Counted from the stretch's first letter, positions 55,073 to 64,000 are shown. The stretch is 64,000 nucleotides of DNA from DASPNH01 sp035626675 (GCA_035626675.1 DASPNH010000207.1:8917-72916); one strand, 5' to 3'. Notes: a model not told the origin generated them from the letters alone. Made by a program: numbers and translations.

Positions 55073-57856
55073 CTACGGCCCCTGCGCAACGCACTGGCAT
55101 CCGAGCCCGATGTTCTGACAGATCGCACCGACGGCGCAGCCGCCGAGGCACAGCGGCGCCGTGGCCGTCGCGCACGAGGGCAGCACGGTGGTGCAGCCAC
55201 AGAAGCCGCCGACGTCCAGGCACACCTGTCCGACGTCGCATAGCCCGCCGCACGCCGGTGCCGACGCCGCTTCGCACGTGGGCACGCCGACCGAGCCGCA
55301 CGCGCACTCGTTGCCGACCTGCGAGCACAGCTCGCCGGTCGGACAGACGCCGGCGCACGTCGGTGTGGCCGCGTCACCGCACTGCGGCAGGGTGGTGGGA
55401 CGGCAATCGCACGTTCCGCCGTTGTCGGTGCAGATCTCGCCGCCTTCGCACAGGCCGCCGCAGAACGGCGCAGCCGCCTGATCGCAGGTCGGCAGGGTCT
55501 GCCCGGTGCACTCGCAGGTTCCGGCGTTGTCGGTGCAGACCTGGCCGGTCGGACACAAGCCGCCGCACACCGGCGAGACCGCGTCCTCGCAGCTCGGCAG
55601 CGGCAGCGTCGTGCTGGTGGTGACGGTCTGGCAGTTGGCGCCGTTCGGGAACTGGTAGACGAGCGAGGGATCGCTCTGGCAGCGAATGTCCATGTCGAGG
55701 TCGAGATCGAGCACGCCCGGACCGGGCAGTCCGGCTCCGATGTTGGCTGCCGGATTGGCCGTGGGCGTCACGCAGAAGATCGTCGAGCTCTGCGGGTTGT
55801 AGACGTCGGGACTGCCCGAGGCGACGATGGGATCGGGGACGCAGCGTGCCAGCTCGGGAACCGAGCACGTGCCGGCCGATCGCGCCTGGCAATCCACGTC
55901 GCTGGTGCATGGAATGAAGCCGCGTCCGTCCGGATGCACCGCGCCGTCGCAGTAGGTCAGCACCGGACCGATGGTGCAGAAACCGTCGGCGCCGCACTGG
56001 AACTCGTCGCACGTGTTGGGCTGCACGCCCGAGCCGCCGCCGGCCGTGCAGACGCCGGCGTCGGCCTCTTCGCAATCGGCATTGGAGGAGCAGCCGAGCG
56101 AGCCGTTGCCCGTGCACACTCGGCACGGACACAGCGCGCCCTGCGGCGTGTCGCACGGGAGCTGCGAGGTCAGGCTCAGCGGGCCGGTCGACAGATCGAA
56201 CTTGATGAGCAGGCCGGCGCCGCTGATGTTGGTGGCCGCCGAAGGCAGGCAGTCGATGCTGGTGGGACCGAAGGTGGCGTGGTCGCCGTGCACGTCGCAG
56301 GCTCCTCCGCTGCTCGAGCAGGTGCCGTTGCGCACGCCGTCGTTGGCCACGTCGTCGCCGTCGCAGGTCGGACACGGTGCGAACGAATCCGCGCCGAGAT
56401 GCGCGATGGCCGCCACCGAGATCGTGTCGTGACGCACGCCCGTGCGCAGGTTCATCGTGCCGACGTGGTCCTCGCGCAGACGGATCGAGACGCACACCGG
56501 AATGCCGCCCGAGGAAATCGCCAGCGGCGAGCCGAAGTAGCACCGGCACGTCGGGTCGAGCGTGCCGCAGCTGTCGGGGTCCGAGCCGTTCAGCACCTCG
56601 CACGTCTGCAGAGGATCGGAGGTGCAGCGGCAGTTCGACGTGGGCGCGTCGGGCTCGACGTTGAACGAGATCTGGCAGTTCTCGCAGTTGCCGTCGCAGT
56701 CGACGTCGATGGTGTCGCCGGCGCCGTCAGGGAAGTCCATGGTGTTTGCGCCGCCCGACCAGCCGGCGGTCAGCTGCGTGATCGTCGGCGGATCCGAGTA
56801 GCGCGAATTGACCGAGCGGTAGATCGTCGCCGGTGCGCACGGGCCTTCGCCCGTGATGCGGCAGCTGCATCCATCGCCGTTGTCGAAGCAGTGCTGGCCG
56901 GTGGGGCAGGTGCCGTTGCACGCGGGAGCCGAAGCGTCTTGGCAGGCATCGCCGCTGGGCAGCGTCGTCGTGGTTGCATCCAGGGTCGTCGTGGGACCGG
57001 TGACCGTGGTCGTGGTGGGATCGATGTTGGTCGTGGTGGTCGTGCCGCTTGCGCCGTCCAGTTCGTAGGCGCGTGCGATGGCGCTGGAGCCGGTCGCGTC
57101 TGCGCTCGCCTCGACGCAGTCCTGCAGCTCGGAGACCTGGTCGCCGCATGCGTTGAGCTGCTCGAGGTTGGGCAGCGTGCAGTCGTCGGAAATCTTGTCG
57201 CGAAGCAGGGAGGCAGCCTTGTCGATACGGCCCTGCGGATCTTCGTCCTCGCAGGAATACTCCGCGCTGCCTCCGCCGGCGTCGCTCGACTTCTGGCAGC
57301 CGCGGCGCTCGCTCATGATTCGCAGGATCAGCTTGGAGGAGAACTTGCCGAGCGTCTTCTGGCACTTCTGCCTGGCGGTGGAGAGGGTCTGGCTCGGATT
57401 GCCTTGCGCATCGTTCGACCACTGCCCGATGCCGGCGTCCAGCAGTGCGGTCAGGCAGTCGCTGACTTCGCCCATGCTGTCGATGTCGTCGCTGGCGCCG
57501 CCGTCGTCGGCGGTGGCAGCCGGAGCCGGACACGTCGGATACTGCGCAAGCAGGGAGGAAGCGCCGGCGCAGGCATCGACGATGCTCTGGCGCGTCTTGA
57601 TACGGACCTTGTCGACCTTGCCCGCGTCGTCGGCGGCGTCGACGTCGTTGCAATCGACGCTGAGCGGCAGCGAGCCCGCGCTGCGACGCTTGTGGCAGGT
57701 CTGCGTCGCCCGGGCTGCGGCCTTGGCGTAGGAAGTCGTGGACTTGGCGATCGTCTCGCGACAGGCGGTCTCGGCCGATGGCAGGGCGTGCGAGACGGAG
57801 ATCAGCGCCAGTTGCACGGCGATGGCCAGGAACGGGACGACTCGCAGGTTGTGCAT
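55073..57856 (-). CDS. Large secreted Cys-rich protein with six GG(L/T)CxxGxxC repeats
   Basis: 927 residues with signal peptide (1-24). Residues 25-265 form a four-helix-like Cys domain (TACRETIAKS, CHKR, DACAGASS, CLTALLDA). A Thr-rich linker follows (270-300), then one copy of the motif CxDASAPACNGTCPTGQHCF (305-332). The middle (340-750) is a beta-rich domain with its own Cys pairs. The last 170 residues hold five more motif copies (756-783, 791-818, 826-852, 861-888, 895-922; consensus C-x3-A-x3-C-G-G-x-C-x2-G-x2-C-x6-C-x-C). The Cys-rich tail may act as a surface adhesive or binding module. I do not recognise the family by name. Confidence 0.85.
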   Translation of the reverse strand: MHNLRVVPFLAIAVQLALISVSHALPSAETACRETIAKSTTSYAKAAARATQTCHKRRSAGSLPLSVDCNDVDAADDAGKVDKVRIKTRQSIVDACAGASSLLAQYPTCPAPAATADDGGASDDIDSMGEVSDCLTALLDAGIGQWSNDAQGNPSQTLSTARQKCQKTLGKFSSKLILRIMSERRGCQKSSDAGGGSAEYSCEDEDPQGRIDKAASLLRDKISDDCTLPNLEQLNACGDQVSELQDCVEASADATGSSAIARAYELDGASGTTTTTNIDPTTTTVTGPTTTLDATTTTLPSGDACQDASAPACNGTCPTGQHCFDNGDGCSCRITGEGPCAPATIYRSVNSRYSDPPTITQLTAGWSGGANTMDFPDGAGDTIDVDCDGNCENCQISFNVEPDAPTSNCRCTSDPLQTCEVLNGSDPDSCGTLDPTCRCYFGSPLAISSGGIPVCVSIRLREDHVGTMNLRTGVRHDTISVAAIAHLGADSFAPCPTCDGDDVANDGVRNGTCSSSGGACDVHGDHATFGPTSIDCLPSAATNISGAGLLIKFDLSTGPLSLTSQLPCDTPQGALCPCRVCTGNGSLGCSSNADCEEADAGVCTAGGGSGVQPNTCDEFQCGADGFCTIGPVLTYCDGAVHPDGRGFIPCTSDVDCQARSAGTCSVPELARCVPDPIVASGSPDVYNPQSSTIFCVTPTANPAANIGAGLPGPGVLDLDLDMDIRCQSDPSLVYQFPNGANCQTVTTSTTLPLPSCEDAVSPVCGGLCPTGQVCTDNAGTCECTGQTLPTCDQAAAPFCGGLCEGGEICTDNGGTCDCRPTTLPQCGDAATPTCAGVCPTGELCSQVGNECACGSVGVPTCEAASAPACGGLCDVGQVCLDVGGFCGCTTVLPSCATATAPLCLGGCAVGAICQNIGLGCQCVAQGP

Positions 57857-58234
57857 CGAAAACCCCCTGGAGCGGACGGGAGATTGCCGCCTGGCCCAGG
57901 TCTCGACCTTGCGCGGCTCACCGTTCGCTGTCCTTACGCTTCCGACTCTATGCCAGTTGGGACATCGAACACCGATGTCAGCAATAACGTTCGTTCCCGC
58001 CGCTCCCGATTTGCCCGGACCGGCACCGGCTCTGGCTCCATCCCCATCTGCAACACTTCGATTTTGCGCGGCATTAGTCGGTCATGCCGAATTGGGCACG
58101 CGGCCTTCCCGGACCCGGGCCCGGGAGCGAGGGACCTGGGAGGGGCCCGGGGTCGTGACCGGCGAGGGACTCACGCCGGGGTAGGGCCGAACATCCCTGA
58201 CGCGCACCGGCAGCCGCCGATCGCGGTCGCGAAC
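57857..58234. other. Gene-free gap with a strong GC hairpin
   Basis: 378 bases between two minus-strand genes. The left half is the leader region of the 927-residue protein. GACCCGGGCCC (58113-58123) can pair with GGGCCCGGGGTC (58144-58155) with one bulge; it would terminate the YedK transcript, but no T run follows. Nothing else is recognised. Confidence 0.55.
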
Positions 58235-58942
58235 TCACACGCCGCGGGCGCCAGGGAACAGTGGCAGCTCGCCGGTATCTGCGCGGGCGATGTTCTTCTC
58301 GTCATCGTTGCGCACGTCGCCGACGCAGGAGTCGACGGGATACATCGCAAGCTTGTCGTCGTCGGCCGGCGACAGCAGCGGTGAAACCGCATCGACGTCG
58401 GTCACACCCGGGTCGAGCCACAGAGCGTAATCCTCCGGTCGCAACAGCACCGGCATGCGGTCGTGCACGCCGTCGAGCGTCCGGTTGGCGGATGTCGTCA
58501 GCAGGCAGCACGTCTCCAGCCGAAGACCGTCACGCGACTTCCATCGCTCCCATAGCGCAGCGATTGCCAGCGGCGCGTCGTCGCGCGCATGGAAGTAGTA
58601 GGGCTGTTTGCCCTTGCCCTGTTTCTTCCATTCGTAGAAGCCGCTTGCCGGGACGATGGCGCGCCGCTGGCGAAGCGCCTCGCGAAAGCCCGGCTTCTCG
58701 GCCGCGGTCTCGCAGCGCGCATTGATCATGCGCGAGCCGATCGCCGGGTCTTTGGCCCAGAACGGGATCAGGCCCCAGCGCAGCGTGCGCAGGCGCCGCT
58801 GGCCATTCTCGACACGGAGGACGACGACGTCGTGGGTGGGAGCGATGTTGTACTGCGGCGCGAGCGAGAGCTCGCCCGGCACGGCGCCGAAGTGGCGCGC
58901 CAGGGCTTCGGCAGGAGTGTGGAGAACGAAGCGGCCGCACAT
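58235..58942 (-). CDS. yedK: SOS-response-associated peptidase/abasic-site shield (YedK/HMCES)
   Basis: 235 residues, beginning MCGRFVLHTP with the catalytic Cys2. Other family residues are NIAPTHDVVVL, NARCETAAEKPGFREAL, PASGFYEWKKQG (Glu in the active site) and HDRMPVLL (His). HMCES forms a thiazolidine crosslink with abasic DNA. It is 14 bases from the stop of the MBL-Rieske gene. No SOS box is visible. Confidence 0.95.
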   Translation of the reverse strand: MCGRFVLHTPAEALARHFGAVPGELSLAPQYNIAPTHDVVVLRVENGQRRLRTLRWGLIPFWAKDPAIGSRMINARCETAAEKPGFREALRQRRAIVPASGFYEWKKQGKGKQPYYFHARDDAPLAIAALWERWKSRDGLRLETCCLLTTSANRTLDGVHDRMPVLLRPEDYALWLDPGVTDVDAVSPLLSPADDDKLAMYPVDSCVGDVRNDDEKNIARADTGELPLFPGARGV

Positions 58943-58955
58943 CGCCGTTCGCCCT

Positions 58956-60557
58956 TTACACCTTGGCCGCTGCCACCGATTCCTTGGCTTCCTCGTCGGA
59001 GAGCTTGCGCACGATGATGCGGCCTTCGGCGTTGGCGCAGTGGCCGTCCGCCAGCGAGAAGCGCCAGTGGTGGCCGGGACAGATCACGTGGCCGTCCTCG
59101 ACTTCGGCCTCGGAAAGATCGGAGCCGCCGTGCGGGCAGTAGCGCTGCACTTCGTACACGCAGCCTTCGGCCGCGAGACGGAACGTTTCGTTGGAACGGT
59201 CGGCAGTCTCCGCCTTCTGGATGGCCTGCAGCGCTCGCGAGTCGCTCATCTTGAAGAGCGTGAACAGGTGCTGGTTGTAGCGGTCGGGATCGCGGTGCGC
59301 GGTGAAGCGCAGGGACAGGAATGCGTCCTCCCACGACATCTCGTCGGTCAGGACCTGTCCGATCAGCTTCGAACTCATCTCGAACGTGTAATGGCAGTGC
59401 TCGCCGTCGTACTCGTAGACCAGCTCCGGCTTGGGCTCGGTGCGGAAGTCCACCACCCAGTCGCCGCCCTCGGGACCGACGACGCGGAAGCGAAGGCGGA
59501 TGTTGATGTTCTCGACGAAGTAGGGATGGCCCTTGAGGAAGGGGAGGAAGTGGCGGCGGAACCGTTCGAACAGCCCCGGCGCCGGTTCGGCCACGGCGGC
59601 CAGGACCGAAGCGACGACCCTCTCCTTCTCGGCGCGGTGCTTCTGATAGTAGGCGGTGCGGTCGCGCTCGTAGTCGAAGTCGGCGTATTCGGGCGTGGCG
59701 CGCACGGTGAACTCGTCGGCCGCGCCGCGCTCGCCGATCTCGAGCACGTCGCCCGGTTTGAGCGTCAGCGTTCCGATGGGCGTGTGCTCGTGCCGCAACC
59801 GCTTCTCGGCCACCGGCGCGGTCGGAAACATGCTGTCGGAATCGACGAAGTGCTCGGCCAGCTCGGGGTCGAAGAAGATCGGCGGCCCGGCAAAGGGGAT
59901 GGCCAGTCGCGGCTGGATCGCCTTGGCCGCGGTGACGAACGACTGGATCGCCGATTCGCGGCGCGCGGCGCGCAGCTCCTTCTTCTTCTCGCCGTCGTAG
60001 GTCGTGTAGACGAGCGGATACCAGATGGCGGGCGAGGCCTGCGCGAGCATGACGTCGATGTTCATCGCGCGGATGTCGGCCACCGGCAGCGCCAGGTTGC
60101 AGTCGTTGAGGTTGAAGATCCTGTACCCGTCGGCCTCGATCAGCGCGCACGAGTCGAACCAGTGGGGAGGGCAGTGGAACGTCGGCGTATCGACTCGCAC
60201 GAGGAGGCCGGGAGCGATCTCGTAGGCTTCGAAGTTGTCGAGCTCGACGATGTTGGTGAAGCCGCTCTTGCGCAGCTTGGACAGGAACCGCTTCTTGAAC
60301 GTGCGGCCGGTGATGATCGGAATCGACCGGTCGATCGCGTCCATGAACTCGGGGTCGTAGTGGTCCAGGTGCTCGTGCGACAGGTATACCGCGGTCGGCG
60401 TCTGCAGCGCCGACAGATCGTCGTGCGGATACTGCGGGTAGGGGAACCAGCTTGCGTTGTAGGCGCCCTTCTTCGACATCCAGGGGTCGCAAAGCAGCAG
60501 GTGCGTACCGTGGCGGACTGCCAGGCCACTGTGGCCGAGGAACTCGATGCTCGTCAT
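58956..60557 (-). CDS. Metallo-beta-lactamase-fold protein with C-terminal Rieske domain (CMAH-like architecture)
   Basis: 533 residues. The N-terminal half is a UlaG-like MBL fold with the HEHLDH motif (His61-His66) and an unusually placed later HCPPHWFD. Residues about 470-515 carry a Rieske [2Fe-2S] site: Cys474-x-His476 (YCPHGGSDL) and Cys493-x2-His496 (ICPGHHWRF). CMP-Neu5Ac hydroxylase (CMAH) has the same two folds in the opposite order. A region with SSKLIGQVLTDEMSWEDAFLSLRF (375-400) may be a third, lipid-binding part. Substrate unknown. The start is ATG 60557. Confidence 0.85.
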   Translation of the reverse strand: MTSIEFLGHSGLAVRHGTHLLLCDPWMSKKGAYNASWFPYPQYPHDDLSALQTPTAVYLSHEHLDHYDPEFMDAIDRSIPIITGRTFKKRFLSKLRKSGFTNIVELDNFEAYEIAPGLLVRVDTPTFHCPPHWFDSCALIEADGYRIFNLNDCNLALPVADIRAMNIDVMLAQASPAIWYPLVYTTYDGEKKKELRAARRESAIQSFVTAAKAIQPRLAIPFAGPPIFFDPELAEHFVDSDSMFPTAPVAEKRLRHEHTPIGTLTLKPGDVLEIGERGAADEFTVRATPEYADFDYERDRTAYYQKHRAEKERVVASVLAAVAEPAPGLFERFRRHFLPFLKGHPYFVENINIRLRFRVVGPEGGDWVVDFRTEPKPELVYEYDGEHCHYTFEMSSKLIGQVLTDEMSWEDAFLSLRFTAHRDPDRYNQHLFTLFKMSDSRALQAIQKAETADRSNETFRLAAEGCVYEVQRYCPHGGSDLSEAEVEDGHVICPGHHWRFSLADGHCANAEGRIIVRKLSDEEAKESVAAAKV

Positions 60558-60685
60558 GCGATTCGTAAGGCTCCGGACAATCTTCGGAAGCAGCGCAGGT
60601 CGTCTTCCGTGCGGCTAGTAGCTCACAAGTGCCCCCGAGCATCAACCGACAACCTGACGTGGCTCACGATGGTCGGGAGCCACGC

Positions 60686-62944
60686 GTGAGGGCGAGAAAG
60701 CTCCATGGAGGCGGGCGCGCGCTCCGGCATCGCCGATGGCAGTCCGCATGCCGCACCATCGCGACCGCGTGCCTGCACGTGCTGCCGGTCGTGCTGGCCG
60801 CGCGTGTCGCCGCTGCCGACGAGGTGGTGCGCGACGTCTGCGTTCACGACGCCGCTCGCACCGACTTGTCTCCGCCGCCGCTCGTGCTCGGCTGCCCAGT
60901 GCGTGGATGCTGCGCGGGATGTTCGGACGACACGCCGGTGGACGTGCGCGTCCAGATGGAAGGCGATGGCTTTGCGCGCATCACGGCGCGTGTCGAAGGC
61001 GCGCCCGCATCGGCCATCGTGCTGCAGGGCGCCGCTGCCAGGAACGGCAATGACATCGAGCTGGGAATGGGTACGACGACGCTGAGCGGGCTGGCCACCG
61101 CCGGCTCGGAGCGCCCCGGCCGTCTCCGCTTCCAGGTACGGGTCGATGGGCGCGAGCTGCGACATGCGGCGATGGCTTCGCCGCCCGCCACGCAGCCGGC
61201 ACCGGCATCGCCCGATGCACAGGCCCGCGATGCGCAGCCCGACGCCGCCGAGCCTGGCGTGGACATGGACGCGCGGCAGACCCGAATGCGCGGCCGCGAG
61301 GCGGTCAGTCCTGGAGGAACGGCCGGTGGCGAGCCGCACGACGCCGAAGAAACCGAAGCGGCCGGTCCGGAAGAGGATCCGCAATGGGAAGTGTCCAGGC
61401 CTGCGGCGCCCGCATATCGGATCCCGGCGCGCCTTACGTGGACCGTCACCCAGCTTTCGGGCGGCAATATCATCGCGACCGATCGCTACGAGCTGCGCGT
61501 GCAGCGCTGTCCGCTGCAAAAGCCGCGCAGCGACCGGATCGTCCTTGACGGCAACGATTCAGCCGACGAGGCCGTCCTGCTGCTGCATGCAGCGCGCGAC
61601 GGTGCCTGTACGGGGCCAGAGCTGTGGCTTGGTCGCGGCTCCCTTTACGTCGGCAACGTAGAGTCGCGTTCGGGGTGTCCATCCGAGGTCACGGTGTTCT
61701 CCGCGCGCAACGCCGTCCACGTCTCGTCACTGCCGAGCACGAACGACGGGCGCCGCACGCTGGAGCCATCGATCGAGTACTCGCGATCCCGCACCCCCGC
61801 CAAAACCGCGACTGCGCCCCCGACGACGCATCCTGCGAGCGTCGAGAGCACGGGCTGGACCGGGGCCATTGGCGAGCGCCTCGACATCCGGCTCGAGCAG
61901 CGCAGCGTCGTCCTGCCGCTGCGCGTCCTGCTCCTCGGCAACGAGCAGGAGCGCGTTGGTCTGGCGCGCCGTGCGCGCTTCGAAATTGCGGTCGCCGACA
62001 TGCTCCTCGACGACAGTCGGTGCGGGATCACCGTGCTCGGCGACGTCGAGTTTCCGGAGGCGACTCTGGATGAGACGAACATCTCGGCGCTCATGGCGGC
62101 GGCCGATGAGGCCCGCAGCGGCAACTGCCGCGCGCTGGGGGAGGCGACGTCCGCCGCCGCGCTGCCAAGCCCGGGGCGCGTGACGCTCCTATACCTTCCT
62201 GGATGGACCGGCGGCGCCGTCACCTGCGTTTCCGATGGAATGGTGCTGATCGGCGCCGCCTCTCAGCCCGAGTCGCTGGCCCACGCCCTCGGTCATCTCC
62301 TTGGCCTGCAGCACGCGCCCGAGCTGGCTGCGGACAACCTGATGCAACCGACTGTCGCGCTGCGGCGGGCGTGGACGGAAGGCCAATGCTTCCGCGCATC
62401 TCTGGAGCCTCGTTCGATTCTCAATCGATGGAAGCTTCGCAAGGGACCGATACGCACGTGTGATCATGCGACCTCGCGCGCATGTCCGCCGCTGGCGTGG
62501 AGGGACGTGCTCGTACCACCGCATACGCGTCGTGCTCAGGCCGCGAAATTGCAGGCATGGCTCGAGTGTGAAGACTGCGCCGCCGAGGTTGGGCGAGTGA
62601 TTCAGAATGAGACGGGCGCGGTGGGTCTTCTTGCGCGCACGATGCGCGAAGGTGCCTCGCCGGCGCGCCGTGACGCGCTACGTCACCATCTTACGGGCCT
62701 GTTCCTTCGACTTCAGGCCTTCGCAGCCTCGCAGGGAAAGCCGATCGTGACCGAGGACCGGCTGCAGGCGAATGTGGAACGCTACCTGGCCTCCTTCGAT
62801 CTCCTTGTCCGCTCGCGGGCTGCCCAGGCCTTGTCGATGATCGACCATCCCGAGGCCGACCAGGCGCTCGCCGGGGAGGCTGGCAAAGAGAGAGCAGAAG
62901 ACAAAAATGGATGGCTCCGCAGGCTTCTTCGACGCCGAAACTGA
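60686..62944 (+). CDS. Secreted protein with metzincin-like zinc site lacking its catalytic Glu
   Basis: 752 residues from GTG 60686, which has GGGAG at 60674-60678; the frame is open back to GTG 60629. The signal region (basic stretch, then LPVVLAARVAAA) is exported. A Pro/Ala/Glu-rich linker (about 170-245) leads to the second half. There, HALGHLLGLQH (533-543) matches HExxHxxGxxH with Ala534 in place of Glu, and a candidate Met-turn follows (NLMQP, Met553). With all three His but no base it would bind zinc yet not cleave, unless another residue serves. The last part (about 620-752) is helical. I do not recognise the family. Confidence 0.8.
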   Translation: MRARKLHGGGRALRHRRWQSACRTIATACLHVLPVVLAARVAAADEVVRDVCVHDAARTDLSPPPLVLGCPVRGCCAGCSDDTPVDVRVQMEGDGFARITARVEGAPASAIVLQGAAARNGNDIELGMGTTTLSGLATAGSERPGRLRFQVRVDGRELRHAAMASPPATQPAPASPDAQARDAQPDAAEPGVDMDARQTRMRGREAVSPGGTAGGEPHDAEETEAAGPEEDPQWEVSRPAAPAYRIPARLTWTVTQLSGGNIIATDRYELRVQRCPLQKPRSDRIVLDGNDSADEAVLLLHAARDGACTGPELWLGRGSLYVGNVESRSGCPSEVTVFSARNAVHVSSLPSTNDGRRTLEPSIEYSRSRTPAKTATAPPTTHPASVESTGWTGAIGERLDIRLEQRSVVLPLRVLLLGNEQERVGLARRARFEIAVADMLLDDSRCGITVLGDVEFPEATLDETNISALMAAADEARSGNCRALGEATSAAALPSPGRVTLLYLPGWTGGAVTCVSDGMVLIGAASQPESLAHALGHLLGLQHAPELAADNLMQPTVALRRAWTEGQCFRASLEPRSILNRWKLRKGPIRTCDHATSRACPPLAWRDVLVPPHTRRAQAAKLQAWLECEDCAAEVGRVIQNETGAVGLLARTMREGASPARRDALRHHLTGLFLRLQAFAASQGKPIVTEDRLQANVERYLASFDLLVRSRAAQALSMIDHPEADQALAGEAGKERAEDKNGWLRRLLRRRN

Positions 62945-63189
62945 TTCACGTCCAATCTCCCCCATCCGCCCGAGACCGACGCGTAAGTGAAGATAGTGCC
63001 GTCATTTCCGTTGACGTAGCGCGCGGCCTCTTGTTAGTTCTCTGCCCCATTGAGGCCTTTGGGGGGCCTTGACCCTGTAAGCCTTGTTAAGGACTTCGAT
63101 GGCGCGCCCGTCGGGCGCCAGCGCGGGTGACTTGTTTTGCCCGTGGTCGTCATTGCCGGGGTGGGAGACATTGCGCAGCGAGGGGCACA
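62945..63189. other. Gene-free gap upstream of the last gene
   Basis: 245 bases without a gene. It holds a short self-complementary run around 63101-63120 (GGCGCGCCCGTCGGGCGCC) and the ribosome site of the following gene. No promoter matches stand out. Confidence 0.4.
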
Positions 63190-64000
63190 ATGAAGAAGGA
63201 TAGATTGCACGCTTGTCGTCAGCAGCGGTCGCTGGCGTCGATCGCAGCTCTGGGTCTGACAAGCGCGTTCATGCTGATGGCCAGCTCGGCCAGTGCGTTG
63301 ACGCCGACGGAAGTTCAGTGCCGCGACATTCTGGGTCGCGGTGCGCGAGTCGCTGCCGTTGGCATCATGCGCGCACGTACCGCGTGTGTTCATCAAAAGA
63401 TTCTGGGCGCCATCGATCCGTCCACCGACTGTCAGGCCGACAGCGCGGCGCTCGGTGGCAGCGGAACCGGTGACACTGGAACCGACCGCCGTCTCGATCG
63501 ACACATCTCGGTTCGAACCCGCATTGGCCAGCGGCTCACGCAAGTGTGCGACAGCCTCAATGTCGACATCGATGTCGATCCCTCGGACATCCTCGATCCG
63601 AGCACGGCCTGCGGTTCTCTGACCGAATGGACCGAGGTCGGAGAGTGCGTTGCCGACCTGGGCAAGGCGGCGGCCGACTCCGTCAGCGAGATCCTCGACC
63701 TGCAGCCACCGGCGATTCCGGTCAGCGGTGAAGAGGAACTCTGCCACAGCATCGCCTCGCACCGGGCACGCAGCACCATCTTCGAGACGCTGCTGTGGCG
63801 CTCCAAGTGTTACGAGCGCGACGACCTGATCCAGGACGGCGGCGGCTTCTACAACTGCGACGCCAACATCACTCCTCCCGGCGCCTTCGAATCGACCCTG
63901 TACCTGCGCGCCGACAAGCGCCTGCAGGTTCCGATCGAGAACCTCGGCATGGCCATTCGCGGCCCGTGCGACGTCGACCTGACCAACCTCGGCTTCGACG
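63190..64000 (+). CDS. Secreted Cys-rich protein (partial, runs off window)
   Basis: 270 residues are visible from ATG 63190, with GCGAGGGG immediately ahead. A signal peptide (about 1-36, ends SASA) precedes an N-terminal domain with Cys spaced in the pattern Cys-Arg-Asp-Ile... (VQCRDILGRGARVAAVGIMRARTACVHQ). A similar order occurs at the start of the 927-residue protein (TACRETIAKSTTSYAKAA). Near the right edge CDVDLTNLGF recalls CSGIDLTNLGYPGF in the 11743 gene. No stop codon before the edge. Function unknown. Confidence 0.8.
   Translation, partial: MKKDRLHACRQQRSLASIAALGLTSAFMLMASSASALTPTEVQCRDILGRGARVAAVGIMRARTACVHQKILGAIDPSTDCQADSAALGGSGTGDTGTDRRLDRHISVRTRIGQRLTQVCDSLNVDIDVDPSDILDPSTACGSLTEWTEVGECVADLGKAAADSVSEILDLQPPAIPVSGEEELCHSIASHRARSTIFETLLWRSKCYERDDLIQDGGGFYNCDANITPPGAFESTLYLRADKRLQVPIENLGMAIRGPCDVDLTNLGFD

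Noticed and set aside
57001..57060. Thr-rich region of the 927-residue protein as a tandem DNA repeat
   Set aside because: The ACC/ACG-rich linker is low-complexity coding sequence without fixed unit length.

Overview
The window is 64 kb of gene-dense, GC-rich bacterial chromosome. I found no rRNA, tRNA, CRISPR array, phage gene, transposase or replication origin. Several features point to an uncultured deltaproteobacterium-like lineage (Binatota or Myxococcota type). These are several secreted Cys-rich proteins with CGDG/CDDGD repeats and dockerin-like calcium loops, several F420-type flavoenzyme families, outer-membrane lipoprotein machinery (lnt), and many alpha/beta hydrolases, enoyl-CoA hydratases and SDR enzymes. 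That placement is inference, because no taxonomic marker is present.

Layout. 0-11 kb: a DEAD-box helicase translationally coupled to a ZnuA-like zinc-binding protein, a frame-broken diheme oxidoreductase, a CX3C-rich secreted protein, an extracytoplasmic peroxiredoxin, a hydrolase, a TMTC-like membrane/TPR protein, and the ZnuC/ZnuB pair that probably serves the distant ZnuA. 11-20 kb: an SDR, a secreted protein with duplicated Cys-rich/dockerin modules, two overlapping Mrp Fe-S ATPases that carry complementary accessory domains, an enoyl-CoA hydratase/LLM flavoenzyme operon, a dienelactone hydrolase and a secreted snapalysin-type protease. 20-34 kb: a Rieske ferredoxin, a lipase maturation factor, a nitroreductase, an AmpG-like permease, an epoxide hydrolase coupled to a metal-binding lipoprotein, an agmatine-to-putrescine operon (aguA-aguB) followed by a glycosyltransferase, an orphan HicB, a Ddn-type reductase and Lnt. 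34-48 kb: a TIGR01777 epimerase-SRPBCC fusion, a diiron protein behind a palindromic operator, an ATP-dependent DNA ligase, a BON protein, a universal stress protein, a divergent ceramidase/sphingomyelinase-like pair, and a very large HEAT+DUF349 protein. 48-64 kb: an F420-type PPOX enzyme, an FAD oxidoreductase with an ECF41 sigma factor, a TetR regulator, a decayed CAP-family pseudogene, a Coq4-like protein, a PIN-PhoH ATPase, a 927-residue Cys-rich repeat protein, YedK/HMCES, a beta-lactamase-fold/Rieske fusion, a secreted protein with a metzincin site lacking its glutamate, and the start of another Cys-rich secreted protein.

The most interesting points are the split HCF101-like Mrp pair, the glutamate-less metzincin, the divergent sphingolipid-degrading pair, the CAP pseudogene and the family of secreted Cys-rich proteins. 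Three otherwise well-conserved genes carry single frame breaks, so either consensus errors in the assembly or real decay must be resolved before those genes are interpreted.
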